Shown: positions 50,093 through 63,079, counted from the first letter of the stretch. The stretch: DNA of 64,000 nt from Vigna angularis (GCF_016808095.1 NC_068979.1:14275001-14339000); one strand, 5' to 3'. A program made the numbers and translations. Notes: generated by a model not told the origin, from the sequence alone.

Positions 50093-52456
50093 CAACCCTA
50101 AACTTAGAACTTTGCTTGTCCTCAAGCAAACAAGATGTAACTCAATCTTCCACCAATGCATATGATGGTTCACTCATTCAAAAATCTTCTTTTTAAGATA
50201 AGTAACAACTTCAATCAAACTTATGACCAAAATTTCAATCAAGATGTGCACATGCTTTAGTGTTCACGAATTCATTTAATATCCAACAAATGCTATTTTT
50301 CATGAATGATCAATCAATTAGGCATGGATGTTTATGTGCTCATGGAATACTTCCTCACCAGGTAAAGTGTTTCACTCACACTCAAGTGTATAAGAGGTAA
50401 TCACTCATTCACTCTACTATCACAATGTCACATGAATTAACTTTGCCTTTCATTTAACCACAATCAAAAACATTAACAAGCATGCATCATCACAAGGACT
50501 TTTCCATGGCTTATAACGTGGCTGGGCTAACAAGAAAATTGGTTTTTCTGGATCACAAAATCCTTGAGTTAAGAGAATCATAACAACACAATTATTCTTA
50601 TTTTTCCCAACTTTCGTTTGCATTGAGCTTTGCCTTTCTTTTCTTTTCTTTCTCTTTTTCTTTTAACATTCTTATTTCTTGGCTTCTTAGCTCAATGCTT
50701 TTCCCTTTTTCTTTTTCATGCTTTCCTAACAATCCCAAACTTGAACATTTATCAATACCACACAAGATTTTCTACTTAACTCAAGGTAAAGCTTTTCAAG
50801 AATGGTTTTCAATTCATGTTCAAGGCTAAGGGTTCAAAGGATAGAACACAAAGCGTTCTCTTTTACTGGGCTACTTTATGAATTTGGCCAATAACAAGGG
50901 TTCCAACAAACGGCCTTGATCATATGATGCAAAACAAGCAATTGATTCAATCATAGAAAACCTGGGCAAAATCATTCATGTTTCCAAAGCAATAGCATTC
51001 AATTAATAAAAACTCTGGAGCTCAAAACCTCACATATAAGCTCATTCACATTTGACATACACATCCTGCTTAATCTCACAATCACAATCCATATATTCTG
51101 CATTTGTTCACAAAGCTTATGAATCACCTGTATAAGCATTTTATGTGCACATCTATCTCAACATCAATCAATCAATAATCATCATCAAACATTACTTATC
51201 ACACAATCACAGTCAATAGCAAACCATCATAACAAACCAGGTTTCCAATAGAGTACATCAAACCTAATCTAAAACAAAAGTAAATAAGTTCAGAACACTT
51301 AAACCAACAAAAGCATAAGTTCATGATAGCATTCATCAGTAAATGCTATCTTAGCTCCTCATCAATCTAAGCTGTCCTCTGTATCTTCCTCTTCTTCCTC
51401 ATCTTCATCATCTTCAAACGCATCATCATCATCAGCTTCATCTTCTTCCATCTCCCTAACTGAAGCTTCAGCTGCTTCAGCTCCTCCTCCTTGCACCGGC
51501 TCCTCTGGCCAAGCTACCACATTATGGAATTCCTCCATAGTCCACCTGTGAGCGGGAGGTGTATCATACATCCCCACAATCATCTCAGCATTAGCCACCT
51601 GCCCTCTATGAATGGACTGTAACTGAGCACCTATAAGAGACATGTACATGTCCCTCATCTGGAATGGTTCTGCTTCATGTGTATCAGCAGATGTCTGGCT
51701 CTGTGCTTGCCCTCTTTCTCTGCGAGCACGGCGTGGTGGAACTGGCTGAGCTGCCTCCTCACCTCCATAGTACTGTCTGTAATATGCCTCATCAATAGCT
51801 TTTCTTGGCCTTTCAAATGGTGGAGCAGAAGTGTCCACCCCAGCTATCTTACAAAGGTGAGTGATTAAGGAGGGATGTCCGAGGGGTGCTTTGTTATTTG
51901 AGGTATTAGCACATACACTAATTTCATCAGCTATCACCTGCCCAATGTTAACATTCAAGTTCCTGATAGCACAGTAGATGAAGAGTGCCCGGCTGAGAGT
52001 AATATCTGACACATGTGAACATGGTTGAATGTTGGCATGAGAAAATGCCATCCAATACTTTGCAAGAGGAGTCAGATCAACCCTCCTAATGTTTACCACT
52101 GAGCCAGATCTATTCCTTTGGAAGTGTCCTCCAAGTATACATAGTACTCTTTCTACATCCTCAAAATCAGCCCCTTCCTCCAGGCAAAGAGCAAACTGGC
52201 ACTGCTCACCAGCCCAGACAGTATCCAGGAAGTTATTAATAGAATCAGGATCATACCTGATAGCATGGCCTCTGACATAGCCCAGATAATTTTCAGCTGG
52301 ATAATCACCAATTTTCTTTGCATTGGTGTAGAATTCTTTTACCACAGCTATGTTGGCAGGTGCAGGATATGTGGCTAGCTTTCCCCAGTCATTCCCTAAC
52401 AATTGCTCTCTAAATTGAGGAGCAAAGTTAGGTATCATTCCAACTTTTCTTTCCAT
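50093..52456 (-). mobile_element. Athila-like internal unit C, 3' part only
   Basis: It contains the 3' non-coding region (50093-51324), a perfect TACTGATG hairpin (51325-51350) and a 5'-truncated ORF2. It ends abruptly at 52456, where Tat/Ogre-like sequence begins. Confidence 0.85.
51362..52456 (-). pseudogene. ORF2 copy lacking its first 43 codons, 364 residues open
   Basis: It matches the 407-residue ORF2 at 32077-33300 from MERKVGMIPNFAPQF to the acidic tail, with conserved YVRGHAIR, LTPLAKYWMAFSHANIQPCS and MYDTPPAHRWTMEEFHNVVA. The frame is intact although the head is lost: homology stops exactly at the internal ATG (52456). Substitutions between the copies are scattered. Long survival of the frame in a truncated copy suggests either youth or past constraint. 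Function is unknown. Confidence 0.8.
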
Positions 52457-53027
52457 GAGGATTGAATAATGGAGTCAAGAAGAGGATTGAATTAGAGGTT
52501 TTGGGTGTGATTTGATTGTGTTTTCACTTGTTCCCCATTGCTCCTCTATTCTTTTTGGTTTGTAGCTTCTCATCCATATTTATCCTCCCTTGTCCTTGAC
52601 CCCATTTCACCCATAAAAGACCTTTTGATTTGAACATGCATATGTTTTGAGTGTTGATATTAGAGGGTTGTCAAGTTTGTTGTTGCTTGTTCTCTTGAGT
52701 GCATTGAGTTGAAATTCTTTACCTTAGACACTTGAGAGAAACACTGATAGTGCATCTGTGAGGTTTTGTTACTTTTGATTCACCTCTTAAGCTGATTGAT
52801 CATTTTTCCATGTCTCGAATTGCTTGGATGATTTCTGTGAGTATCTGCTTTCTTTGATTTTGTGTTGGATATTGTCTACTGCCTTTCTTGGTCCAGCTGC
52901 CTTGAGAACTGTGTAATTTAGTTTCTTTCCTCGTGAGTCTTTGTTTTCTGTGTGCTGAGTTTGTGTCACTTCCCTGATGTCCTTTGAACTATTCCTTGAT
53001 TTGCGTCTTGATTTTGCCTAGGAGTGG
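52457..53027 (+). mobile_element. Tat/Ogre-like internal tail fragment (continues at 61306-61333)
   Basis: No ORF. The segment 52690-53027 (TTGAGTGCATTGAGTTG..., ending TTTTGCCTAGGAGTG) is homologous to 62707-63058. It joins, across the CRM-like insertion, to AGTGCAAAAGACTTAGTG and then an LTR beginning TGATGAGTC at 61334. The region 52457-52690 has nothing recognisable. Confidence 0.6.
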
Positions 53028-53789
53028 TGATGCATCAAGGAGGATGCATAGGAGCAGATCCGTGAGACTGGAGGAAGCAACCAGCTCTGCTGCAACTGAA
53101 GAATCAATGGAACAATCAAGAAAAGCTTGGTGCAGTGCTGGATCAGTTGTAGCCGAGAAGGCTCTCTGTTTTGGCTGGACTGAATGGAATGTATGCAGCG
53201 GATTGAATTGATTATGGTGAGGTGAAATGGAAGTTTGCTTGAGGGAATGGTAGACTATCTCAGGCGGCTTCCACAATGGAAGAAGATAGCAATGGAAAAG
53301 CAAGCAAGTAGAGATGACTTTCGGATGAGAGAAAATTGCAAAGTGCAGAATTCATCTTTTATATATTTCCAAAAGTGAAATACATGCTTAGCCCAGGAGA
53401 TTATATAGCTAGATCTCAAGTCCAGGCCATGCTTATGCATGTGAGGTAAGTAGATCCATAAAATACGGATCAAATGCCACCTCACCCACATGTGCAAAGT
53501 GTGATGGATTTCTAGAAGCCATATTATTCACGTGGCTTATTACATAGGCACATAAGGGGAATTAAAATAAGCTAATACTACCCCTTAGGCTACTATGCAC
53601 ACCCCCCCATGTGCCAAAGTCCACTTTTACCCTTCTCCATGTTTTGGCATCTTAAAAGCATCTTCTAGATCTCTAATCTTCCATCCAAAGATAGCAAAAA
53701 GGGTTTGGTCTTTGGGAGAGTACTCATCTTGTAGTTTCTTAATCATCCCTCTTGTGATAGGCCCAATGGTGCTAGGCCTTCTTGTATCA
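53028..53789 (-). repeat. 3' LTR of the CRM-like element (left)
   Basis: In minus-strand sense it begins TGATACAAGAAGGCC after the purine tract AGAGGGAGGGGA and ends TTGATGCATCA. The last 163 bases of the gag-pol frame lie inside it. Confidence 0.93.
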
Positions 53790-56700
53790 TCCCCTCCCTC
53801 TTGAGAGGGATTTGCCCTCAAATCCATAGGGTCGTCATCTTCACTTGCATAACCTGCAAAAGGTTTAAGGTCAGATATATTGAAGGTAGCATGAACACCA
53901 TATTCAGGGGGAAGATCAATTTGATATGCATTGTTATTTATCCTCCTGATCACTCTAAAAGGTCCATCTCCTCTAGGATTGAGTTTGGATTTTCTTAGTT
54001 GAGGAAATCTTTCCTTTCTAAGATGAACCCAAACAAGATCACCTTCATTGAAGATTAACTCTTTCTTGCCCTTGTTGTGTTGCTTGGCATATTTCTCATT
54101 TTGTTGTTGAATTTGGTTTTTAACCTTGTGATGTAATTCTTTGATAAACTTAGATTTAGATACCCCCTCTTGATGAACAAAATCAATAGAATTTGGAAGG
54201 GGTATTAAATCCATGGGTGTCAAAGGATTAAAACCATAAACAACTTCAAAAGGAGACAATTTAGTAGTTCCATGAACTACTCTATTGTAGGCAAACTCGA
54301 CATGAGGAAGAGACTCATCCCAAGATTTGTGATTGCCTTTTAGAACTACCCTTAGTAAAGTGGAAAGAGATCTATTTACTACCTCAGTTTGACCATCTGT
54401 TTGAGGATGGCAAGTAGTAGAAAAAGATAACTTAGTCCCTAATCTAGACCATAAGGTCCTCCAAAAGTGACTAAGAAATTTTGTATCTCTATCCGAAACT
54501 ATTACCTTAGGTAGACCATGAAGTTTAACCACATCTCTAAAGAATAACTTTGCAATGTTGCTTGCATCATCTACTTTGTGGCAAGGTATAAAATGAGCCA
54601 TTTTGCTAAATCTATCTACCACCACAAAGATAGAATCAAAACCCCTAGAAGTTTTGGGAAGACCTAACACAAAATCCATACTTATTTCTTCCCAAGGGGT
54701 GGAAGCAACATTCAAAGGAGTATAAAGTCCATGAGGCATTGATTTAGATTTAGCTTCTAAACAAGTTATACACTTAAAGCAATGCCTTTGAACATCCCTT
54801 CTCATGTGAGGCCAAAAGAATTTTTCTTTCAACATGCCAAGGGTCTTTTCTACCCCAAAATGCCCCATTAATCCTCCCTCATGTGTCTCTTTAACAAGGA
54901 GTTTTCTATGTGAACCTTGGGGAATGCAAATTTTTCCTTCTTTAAAAAGATACCCCTCTTTCACATAGAATCCTCCTTGAGGCTTATTGAGACATTCCTC
55001 ATAGATATGAGCAAAATCAAGATCTTGTGAATATAATTCAAGAATGTTATTAAATCCAAGAATTTGAGCTCCCAATGTGGCTAATAGATTAATTTTTCTT
55101 GACAAAACATCAGCCACCACATTGGATTTTCCTTTCTTGTATTTAATAACATAAGTGAATTGTTCAATGAATTCCAACCACTTAGCATGCCTCTTTTGTA
55201 ACTTGTGTTGGCTCTTCAAATACTTAAGTGATTCATGATCACTATGAATGATAAACTCCTTGCCAACAAGGTAATGTGCCCAAGTTTGAAGAGCCCTCAC
55301 AAGTGCATATAGTTCTTTGTCATAGGTGGGGTAGTTACAAGAGGCACCATGAAGTTTTTCACTAAAGTATGCAATTGGATGTCCTTCTTGTAATAATACT
55401 GCACCTATGCCAAATCCTGAAGCATCACATTCTAGCTCAAAAGTTTTGGAAAAATTTGGCAAAGCTAGAATGGGTGCTTGTGTGAGCTTCTCTTTGAGTA
55501 GCTCAAAAGCTTTTTGTTGTTTATCCCCCCAATGGAATGTAACATCTTTTTTCACCAACTCATTGAGGGGTGAAGCAAGACTAGAGAAGTTAGGAACAAA
55601 TCTTCTGTAAAAGCTTGCCAACCCATGGAAGCTCCTTACTTCTCCTACATTCTTTGGAGGAGGCCAATCTTGGATAGCCTTTATTTTTTCTGGGTCCACA
55701 TGAACCCCATTTTTGGTGACCACAAATCTAAGAAATATGACACTATCAACACAAAAGGTACACTTGTCAAAGTTTGCAAACAATTTGTGTGTTCTAAGAA
55801 TTGTTAAAACAACTCTCAAATGATTTTCATGAGTTTGCAAATTTTGACTATATACCAAGATGTCATCAAAGTAAACAACTACAAACTTCCCAATGCAATC
55901 CCTAAGGACATGATTCATAAGTCTCATGAATGTGCTTGGAGCATTTGTAAGACCAAAAGGCATAACTAGCCATTCATATAATCCAAACTTGGTCTTAAAG
56001 GCAGTTTTCCATTCATCACCTTCTTTAATTCTTATTTGGTGATAGCCACTTTTTAAATCTACCTTTGAAAATATTTGTGCTCCATGCAATTCATCCAACA
56101 TATCATCAAGCCTAGGAATGGGATGTCTATACTTGATTGTGATGTTGTTGATAGCTCTACAATCACAACACATGCGCCACTTACCATCTTTTTTTGGGAC
56201 AAGCAACACTGGTACAGCACATGGACTTAGACTCTTTTGAACTAAGCCTTTATCTAGCAACCCTTGGACTTGTGTCTCAATCTCCTTAGTTTCTTGGGGG
56301 TTTGTCCTATAGGCTGGCCTATTAGGAAGAATTGCCCCTGGAATGAAATCAATTTGATGTTCAATTCCTCTTATGGGTGGAAGCCCTTTTGGAATTTCTT
56401 GTGGGAATAGATCATCAAATTCTTTCAAAAGTTTTTGAATGGAAGGAGAAGGAGTTGAAGTCTTTGAATCACTAGATGTGCATGTAAGTGTCCCTTGACA
56501 AAGAAGAAGATATGAAGGTTGCTCAACTTGAAGTATATTGATTAAAGTCTTTTTGTTTAAAAGGACTTCATGTTGAGTGACCTTAGGTGGCACATTTGTT
56601 GCTATACCTTCCTTTCTTTTTGACTTTTTCTTTTGATCATGTTCTTGCTTTCTTAAAGACTTCATTTGTGCTTGATCCTTAGCCACTTGGGTAGGAGTCA

Positions 56701-58255
56701 AAGGATGAAGCACAAATTTCTTGTCCTTTTGATGGATAGTGATGGTATTGGTTAGACCATGATGGATAGTTTGATGATCAAATTGCCATGGTCTCCCCAA
56801 TAACACATGACATGCTTCCATGGGAACTATATCACACAAAACTTCATCTTTGAAGTTCCCAATGGAAAATGCCAACTTCACTTGATTCTTGACTATTATA
56901 TCCCCATCTTCATTTAGCCAATGAAGTTTATAAGGTTTTGGATGGGGTATAATATCAAGTTTCAACTTCTCAACCAACCTTGTGCTACAACAATTGCAAC
57001 AAGATCCACTATCAACAATGAGAGAACAATGATTTTCTTGAATTTTACATCTTGTGTGAAAGATGTTCTCTCTTTGTGATATGTGTTCAAGACTTGGTTG
57101 GTTGCTAAGTATTCTTCTCACCATGAGCAGTTGCCCATCATCAGCATATATTTCCTCTTCCCTCTCTTCTTCCTCACTCTCACTTGTGCTAGTTGGGGTG
57201 CCACTTTCACTACTATAAATGTCCTTGCCTTTCAAAATAATGTTTCTTTTTGTAGGACATTGAGTAGCTACATGACCCCTTCCTAGACATTTGAAGCATT
57301 TGATTTCACTGGTTCTGGTGTGTGAGGGTGTTTCTTTCTTGGGTCTCTCTTCTATTTTGGCTAGAGGTTTAAATGGCTCTTTTTCTTTAAAAATTTTCTT
57401 TTCAAAAGTAGGTTGAACTTGAATTCTTTTAGAAGAAGATTTTCTCAAGTTTTGTTGTTCTACCTTTATACATATTTGAACAAGATCATTCAAATCTCTA
57501 TAAGGTAGAAGTTCAACCCTATCTCTTATGTCAAAATTGAGCCCACTTAAAAATCTAGCTAAAGTAATTTCTGGACCCTCCACTATACCTGCCCTCATCA
57601 TATACAACTCCATCTTTTGTCTATATTCCTCAACTGTCATAGACCTTTGTTGTAACCTTTGGAGTTTATCCATGAGTTCTCTATTGTAGTAGGAGGGAAT
57701 GTGTCTCCTCCTAAGGGCAGACTTGAGATCATTCCAATAGTGGATGGGAGGGGCTTGATGTCTAAGCCTCTCTTTGACCAAAGCAGTCCACCAGTACATT
57801 GCATACCCTTGAAAACTTAGGGTAGCTAGAGAGACCTTCCTCTCTTCACTCACTTGGTGGCATTCAAATAATTGTTCCACCTTCATCTCCCAATCAAGAT
57901 AAGCCTCTACATTGTCCTTCCCATGGAAGTGAGGCAACACAACATTGACTTCTTTAGGGGGTGGAGGTGCATGTGAGTTTCTCCTATGTCTTCTAGAAGT
58001 AGAAGGCTGATGAGGGTAATAATCACCCAGACTCATAGACAGCCCTCCCTCTTGAGAGTTTTCACTCTGACTTCCCCTAGACTTACTTTTCCTTATCATT
58101 CTCAACTCGTCTTGAATAACAGCATTTTGAAGCTCTCTATTGACTTTCTCTTCATTCATTTCTCTTCTTATTTCCTTGAATTCATTAACTAAAGTTTGAA
58201 GAGAAAAATGTTCTTTTTCACTATCACTAATCCTAGGAGAATGCCTTCTAGACAT
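53627..58255 (-). CDS. CRM-like gag-pol polyprotein, 1542 residues, intact
   Basis: A single frame encodes gag ([20 protein letters not shown]; zinc knuckle [14 protein letters not shown] near residue 320), protease ([20 protein letters not shown], about 410), RT ([29 protein letters not shown]), RNase H ([18 protein letters not shown]), integrase HHCC ([31 protein letters not shown]), the DDE core ([45 protein letters not shown]) and a C-terminal tail. The last 54 codons run into the 3' LTR and the purine tract is coding, a layout known for CRM elements, where the targeting tail overlaps the LTR. No chromodomain was recognised in the tail ([14 protein letters not shown]). All catalytic residues are visible. 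The start [10 protein letters not shown] is the first ATG after the leader. The truncated relative is at 4990-7980. Confidence 0.94.
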   Translation of the reverse strand: MSRRHSPRISDSEKEHFSLQTLVNEFKEIRREMNEEKVNRELQNAVIQDELRMIRKSKSRGSQSENSQEGGLSMSLGDYYPHQPSTSRRHRRNSHAPPPPKEVNVVLPHFHGKDNVEAYLDWEMKVEQLFECHQVSEERKVSLATLSFQGYAMYWWTALVKERLRHQAPPIHYWNDLKSALRRRHIPSYYNRELMDKLQRLQQRSMTVEEYRQKMELYMMRAGIVEGPEITLARFLSGLNFDIRDRVELLPYRDLNDLVQICIKVEQQNLRKSSSKRIQVQPTFEKKIFKEKEPFKPLAKIEERPKKETPSHTRTSEIKCFKCLGRGHVATQCPTKRNIILKGKDIYSSESGTPTSTSESEEEEREEEIYADDGQLLMVRRILSNQPSLEHISQRENIFHTRCKIQENHCSLIVDSGSCCNCCSTRLVEKLKLDIIPHPKPYKLHWLNEDGDIIVKNQVKLAFSIGNFKDEVLCDIVPMEACHVLLGRPWQFDHQTIHHGLTNTITIHQKDKKFVLHPLTPTQVAKDQAQMKSLRKQEHDQKKKSKRKEGIATNVPPKVTQHEVLLNKKTLINILQVEQPSYLLLCQGTLTCTSSDSKTSTPSPSIQKLLKEFDDLFPQEIPKGLPPIRGIEHQIDFIPGAILPNRPAYRTNPQETKEIETQVQGLLDKGLVQKSLSPCAVPVLLVPKKDGKWRMCCDCRAINNITIKYRHPIPRLDDMLDELHGAQIFSKVDLKSGYHQIRIKEGDEWKTAFKTKFGLYEWLVMPFGLTNAPSTFMRLMNHVLRDCIGKFVVVYFDDILVYSQNLQTHENHLRVVLTILRTHKLFANFDKCTFCVDSVIFLRFVVTKNGVHVDPEKIKAIQDWPPPKNVGEVRSFHGLASFYRRFVPNFSSLASPLNELVKKDVTFHWGDKQQKAFELLKEKLTQAPILALPNFSKTFELECDASGFGIGAVLLQEGHPIAYFSEKLHGASCNYPTYDKELYALVRALQTWAHYLVGKEFIIHSDHESLKYLKSQHKLQKRHAKWLEFIEQFTYVIKYKKGKSNVVADVLSRKINLLATLGAQILGFNNILELYSQDLDFAHIYEECLNKPQGGFYVKEGYLFKEGKICIPQGSHRKLLVKETHEGGLMGHFGVEKTLGMLKEKFFWPHMRRDVQRHCFKCITCLEAKSKSMPHGLYTPLNVASTPWEEISMDFVLGLPKTSRGFDSIFVVVDRFSKMAHFIPCHKVDDASNIAKLFFRDVVKLHGLPKVIVSDRDTKFLSHFWRTLWSRLGTKLSFSTTCHPQTDGQTEVVNRSLSTLLRVVLKGNHKSWDESLPHVEFAYNRVVHGTTKLSPFEVVYGFNPLTPMDLIPLPNSIDFVHQEGVSKSKFIKELHHKVKNQIQQQNEKYAKQHNKGKKELIFNEGDLVWVHLRKERFPQLRKSKLNPRGDGPFRVIRRINNNAYQIDLPPEYGVHATFNISDLKPFAGYASEDDDPMDLRANPSQEGGDDTRRPSTIGPITRGMIKKLQDEYSPKDQTLFAIFGWKIRDLEDAFKMPKHGEG

Positions 58256-60529
58256 TATGATGGACTTAAATGTTATTCTTGAAGTAAAGACTAGAGATTT
58301 TCACTTGAAGCAATATTCCAGGTAAGGGAGGTGATTCACTAGGAATGCTTAAGTACCAAGCCTTATCCTTGCCAAATATGCTTCTTGCTACTTACTAGAG
58401 TCCTTAGATCAAAATCACTCTTAAATCCACTTAAGTCTTAAAGACAACAAAGAAAACACAAAGCAAAGAAAGAACACAACCTAACTCTAAATTCGGACCC
58501 CTAAGAGAGCTTCCTATTTGCACAAGATATATGTTATCTAGTCGAAGATTGGAAAAACCATTAAAGTGAGGTCTCCTAGGTGAGGCTTAGACTTTGGATC
58601 TAAGACACACTCACCGTCTACTCAATTTTATGTTGTGAGACTTCTTTGAGTCTAGTTACAAATGAGGGAAGAGCACTTGTGAACTCTAGCACCTCACTTG
58701 CTTGGATTTGGAACTTACAACCAAAGAAAACAATGGAAATTACAAAGAAAATTTGGTAACTTGGAAAAGGAAAGTTAGAATAGGCTAAGGAGCAATGTGT
58801 GCAGCTTTGGTTACTCTCAAAGAACTTGAATCTACTGGATTCTAAACAATTCTCTCAGCTGCAAAGTGATCACTCAAGAACACAACTCTGCAGCAACAAT
58901 TCTGCTGGCTGCTGTTTCAGCACTTGCTGCCAGCACATTTTGGAAGTGCAGAATTGTCACTGTTTTTCCATCCCAAGTACCATCTTCTTGTCTTTGCTCC
59001 TCTTCATTGAACCTTCTTTGATGCTTCCAATTGTGATACACCTCCTGAGGTATAAACCACCTACCCAACAAGCCAATTAATCACTGAAAATATCACCTCA
59101 AGTGCTGTAATTTTTCACAACCAAAAGACAGCAACACCAGGAAATTTTTTCAAACAGTTGGTGTGCAGAATGTAGAAAAATTCGAAAATCAAGCAATGAA
59201 AGTGTTTTCAAACACGGTGGCACCTCAAATAGATCCTAAGAAGGGTTCTAGATCAGATTTAAACACAAGAAAAGACTTTAAATCAGAATCACACACGAAT
59301 TGGTTATGTATTGAAAATTGACAAAACTGTTTGATGAAATGCCTGCATGAGTTGCACCAGATTTCTGCACCAGATTTTAACAGCAACAATACTATACACT
59401 TCACTTTCGAAACTAATGATGCAATGGTCCTAAGTGCCTTTTAAATATGTAATATCTCTTTTGAATTGTTATCTTGATATTCTAAATGGACCATGGCTTT
59501 TACTGCATCTAAATGTGATGAATCAAGCAAAGTAATACAGTGCAGAAATTGACAAAAAACCAGCAGCAGAGTCAATTTTTCAATGCAGTAAAATATACCA
59601 AATGAACAGTACTGCACCTAGTTATTTTCCAATGATTCAAACATGTTTTGATGATGAATTATGACTTGTTGGAACTAATTGGATGCATCAAAACTATATA
59701 AAACAGAAAATTACTACTGCAGTACCAAATTTCAGCTAAATTTAACAACTAGCATGGTCAAATTCTGATTCAAAAGTAATTCTGATTTGAAAACAGCAAA
59801 GAGGAGTTAGAAATGGTATTTGAAAGTTGCACAAATGCAGAAATTCAGTGTTGAGGATGGTTAGCAATGATCTAATACTAACCACACACAATTAGGCAGA
59901 ATTCACTCAAGGAAAACACATGCATCTCGGCTAAATGCTTGGACACTCTTGCCATATGACAAACTATTTGGAATCAACTCATTTCATGTTCCAAATGGTT
60001 CAGACAATGGATCACTCAACTGCTGTTCAATAGAACAGTAAATGACCATAAGACCAGTGGCAATGCAGCACAAAAGAAAACAGAAACTGAAATGCTGTCA
60101 GATTTGAACAACCTGCACAGATTTGAGTTTCAATGGTAGATCTAAACACCTGAGCTCATTTCTGAAGTATTCATAGCTCTTAATTGGTGTAGTCACATTC
60201 AAACAACTCATATTTTTGGTAAAACTTGGTTGAAAACCAGATTTGATAACAAAAACAGCAAAGTAACTAACAAGACTTAAGACAAAACCAGAAATGATGT
60301 TTAAATAGTAAAATAGACTCAAACAACCAATAACAGCCGAATAAAATGAAGGAACACTCAAGCAAAGACAACTAGTATCCAATGAAAGTAAGAGTAGATC
60401 CTAGACACAGCAATGATTGATGAAAACAGTGCAGAATTTTCAGAAAACATCAAGAACAACCAGGAAATTTTTGACAGCAAAGAAATGAAAGAAATCTGGA
60501 CTTATCTCACGGTTCTAACTTGAACCTAG
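58256..60529 (-). other. Long untranslated leader of the CRM-like element (2.27 kb)
   Basis: Between primer site and gag there is no ORF of note on the sense strand. The sequence is A-rich on the plus strand, with repeated GTGCAGAA-type words. A leader this long could hold packaging or translation signals; none was recognised. Confidence 0.7.
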
Positions 60530-60541
60530 GCTCTGATACCA
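60530..60541 (-). other. Primer-binding site, initiator tRNA-Met (CRM-like element)
   Basis: On the minus strand this is TGGTATCAGAGC, two bases from the 5' LTR. Confidence 0.92.
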
Positions 60542-60543
60542 CT

Positions 60544-61305
60544 TGATGCATCAAGGAGGATGCATAGGAGCAGATCCGTGAGACTGGAGGAAGCAACCAG
60601 CTCTGCTGCAACTGAAGAATCAATGGAACAATCAAGAAAAGCTTGGTGCAGTGCTGGATCAGTTGTAGCCGAGAAGGCTCTCTGTTTTGGCTGGACTGAA
60701 TGGAATGTATGCAGCGGATTGAAGTGATTATGGTGAGGTGAAATGGAAGTTTGCTTGAGGGAATGGTAGACTATCTCAGGCGGCTTCCACAATGGAAGAA
60801 GATAGCAATGGAAAAGCAAGCAAGTAGAGATGACTTTCGGATGAGAGAAAATTGCAAAGTGCAGAATTCATCTTTTATATATTTCCAAAAGTGAAATACA
60901 TGCTTAGCCCAGGAGATTATATAGCTAGATCTCAAGTCCAGGCCATGCTTATGCATGTGAGGTAAGTAGATCCATAAAATACGGATCAAATGCCACCTCA
61001 CCCACATGTGCAAAGTGTGATGGATTTCTAGAAGCCATATTATTCACGTGGCTTATTACATAGGCACATAAGGGGAATTAAAATAAGCTAATACTACCCC
61101 TTAGGCTACTATGCACACCCCCCCATGTGCCAAAGTCCACTTTTACCCTTCTCCATGTTTTGGCATCTTAAAAGCATCTTCTAGATCTCCAATCTTCCAT
61201 CCAAAGATAGCAAAAAGGGTTTGGTCTTTGGGAGAGTACTCATCTTGTAGTTTCTTAATCATCCCTCTTGTGATAGGCCCAATGGTGCTAGGCCTTCTTG
61301 TATCA
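60544..61305 (-). repeat. 5' LTR of the CRM-like element (right)
   Basis: It is 762 bp, the same length as the left LTR, with about two substitutions. It is followed on the plus strand by AGTGC, the target duplication. Confidence 0.93.
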
Positions 61306-61333
61306 AGTGCAAAAGACTTAGTGTGGTCTATTT

Positions 61334-62460
61334 TGATGAGTCAATATTTTCTTGATTTCACTTAGCTTATTGTGCTAGATTTAATTAGGGAATCGTGCTT
61401 AAATGTTCGGTATTTTTCCGGTTTTGCTAATTGTTCTTAAATTGACAAAAAATTCTTATTTTAATTAATTTGAATTATTTGAGCTAATTATTTGCATTAT
61501 TAATTGTAGGGAAATTGTTGGATAATATTTGGGACATTTGGAGGTGAAAAGAAATGCCACATCAATTATATTTTAAAATAAAATGAAAGAGAGGTGTGAA
61601 TTTCATTTTTAGAAGTGAATGAAGAAGAGGATGGTTATTGAATGAAGGGAGCCCACGTAAATTTGGTGCGTCCAGCAAAATTGGGGTTGTGTCCAGCAAC
61701 ACTTGGGCTTCATGCGGAGAATGGGAAGCAGCAAGGGTGCACATCCAGCTTTCAAGTGCAGAAACACGCACACATTGTGGTGCATTCAGCAACTTGGAGA
61801 GCTTCAAACGTCCAGTGTTGGTCCAGCAAGCAGCAACATCCAAGGAGTCCACCACGCGTCCAAGAAGCAGCAGCACGAGAATGGGAGAAAAGGTGTGTTG
61901 TCCAGCACGGCCCACACTTGGAAGCAGCACATCAATGGACTCACGACCTTGGTCCAGCAGCCTCCACGTCCCACATTTGTCTAGCATCCAGGAAGAGATT
62001 TGGACATTAGCAGCAGAAGAGGGGTGCACGGTAATTTAATTTTGGCAGCAGCAACACGGCCCACACCTTCTTCCATTCAGCAGCACGCGTCCACGAGAAA
62101 AGAAGAGGAATACACGGCCCAGCAGCCACTTCACGGTCCAGCCAGCAACAACACTTGGAAACGCCCAGCAACAGCCACATCCAACAGCAGTGAAGAGGGG
62201 TGCACTTGGTCCAACAACAGTGAAGCTACGTCCAGCAATTTGCAGCACACGACCCACATTCGGAGCATCAACACTCATGTTGGTCCAACATCCAGCCTTT
62301 ACGGAAGCCTTAAAAGCTCCAGCCGCAACCTAGGAGAGAGGGGGGATTAGGATTTTGGCTTAAGTATGTAGCAGATTGAGAGCAAAAATATGGAGGTGTC
62401 TCGGCCTGGATCTAAAGAACACGCGGGAGACACACGGCCTGGAACTAGCCGCCACCCTCA
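61334..62460 (+). repeat. Tat/Ogre-like LTR, 3'-truncated
   Basis: It begins TGATGAGTCAATATTTTC like the complete solo LTR at 9305 and is preceded by internal tail AGTGCAAAAGACTTAGTG. The body carries many GTCCAGCA, CATCCAGC and CACGGCCCA words (61665-62300). The terminal CTCTCAACA is not found, so it is truncated near 62460. Confidence 0.7.
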
Positions 62461-62464
62461 TTTA

Positions 62465-62660
62465 GTTTTTTTGGCTGGAACGTTTTTTTTTATAGGTTTA
62501 GTCCTTTTCGACATCCCTATTTATGTACGAATGTCTCAGATGGGTCCTCGTTTTCTAAAGTGTATCAAAATGGTCCTTAATTTTCAAAATTGATATCAAT
62601 TGAGTCCTTTCCGTTAAGTTGGCTGGACGGCGTTAAAAAAATTGATGAGTTGATGCTAAG
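62465..62660. mobile_element. Possible DNA-transposon or other repeat fragment
   Basis: After a T10 run there is TTTAGTCCTTTT, ATGGGTCCTCG, ATGGTCCTTAATTTTC and TGAGTCCTTTCCGTTAAG, the style of terminal regions of some plant MULE-like repeats. It lies between two Tat/Ogre-like pieces. There is no transposase and no certain terminus. Confidence 0.3.
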
Positions 62661-62665
62661 ATGAC

Positions 62666-62709
62666 GAACGAACGCTCGTCCACCAGCGAACGAACGCTCG
62701 TCCACCAGC
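62666..62709. repeat. Exact 22-bp tandem duplication
   Basis: The unit GAACGAACGCTCGTCCACCA plus GC is present twice in direct succession (62666-62687 and 62688-62709). GAACGCTCGTCC also recurs in the Tekay LTRs, for example near 42030. Confidence 0.85.
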
Positions 62710-63079
62710 GTCTATTTGTGTTTGCTTTCTTGAGTGCATTGAGTGACATTGATTTACCTTAAACACTTGAGAGAAACACTGATTGTGTGCATCTGTGAGG
62801 CTCTGTTGCTTTTGATTCATCTCTTGAACTGATTGACTATTTTCCTTGTTCTGAACTGTTTGGATGATTCTTTGAGTATCTGCTTCCATGGACTCTGTGT
62901 GGGATTCTGCCTTTACCTTTTACTGTCCAGATTTTGTGAGAATTGTGCAATTGTGTTCCTGTTTTGGAGTCTTTGGTGTTTGTCTGTCAAGTCTGTGTCA
63001 CCTCCCTGATGTTTGAGTAGTTCCCTGGTTTTCGTCTTGGTTTTGCCCAAGAGTGCAAAAGACTAAGTGTAGTCTATTT
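62707..63079 (+). mobile_element. Second Tat/Ogre-like internal tail
   Basis: It is homologous to 52690-53027 plus 61306-61333, ending AGTGCAAAAGACTAAGTG and then TGATGAGTC. It is non-coding. Confidence 0.65.

Larger units (their letters stand above)
53028..61305 (-). mobile_element. Intact, young CRM-like Ty3/gypsy element, 8278 bp
   Basis: LTRs of 762 bp each (53028-53789 and 60544-61305) differ at about two positions seen by eye (near 53214 and 53678 in the left copy). The flanks are AGTGG and AGTGC, a 5-bp duplication with one change. The tRNA-iMet primer site, purine tract, and a 1542-codon uninterrupted gag-pol are all present, so it may be autonomous. Confidence 0.94.
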
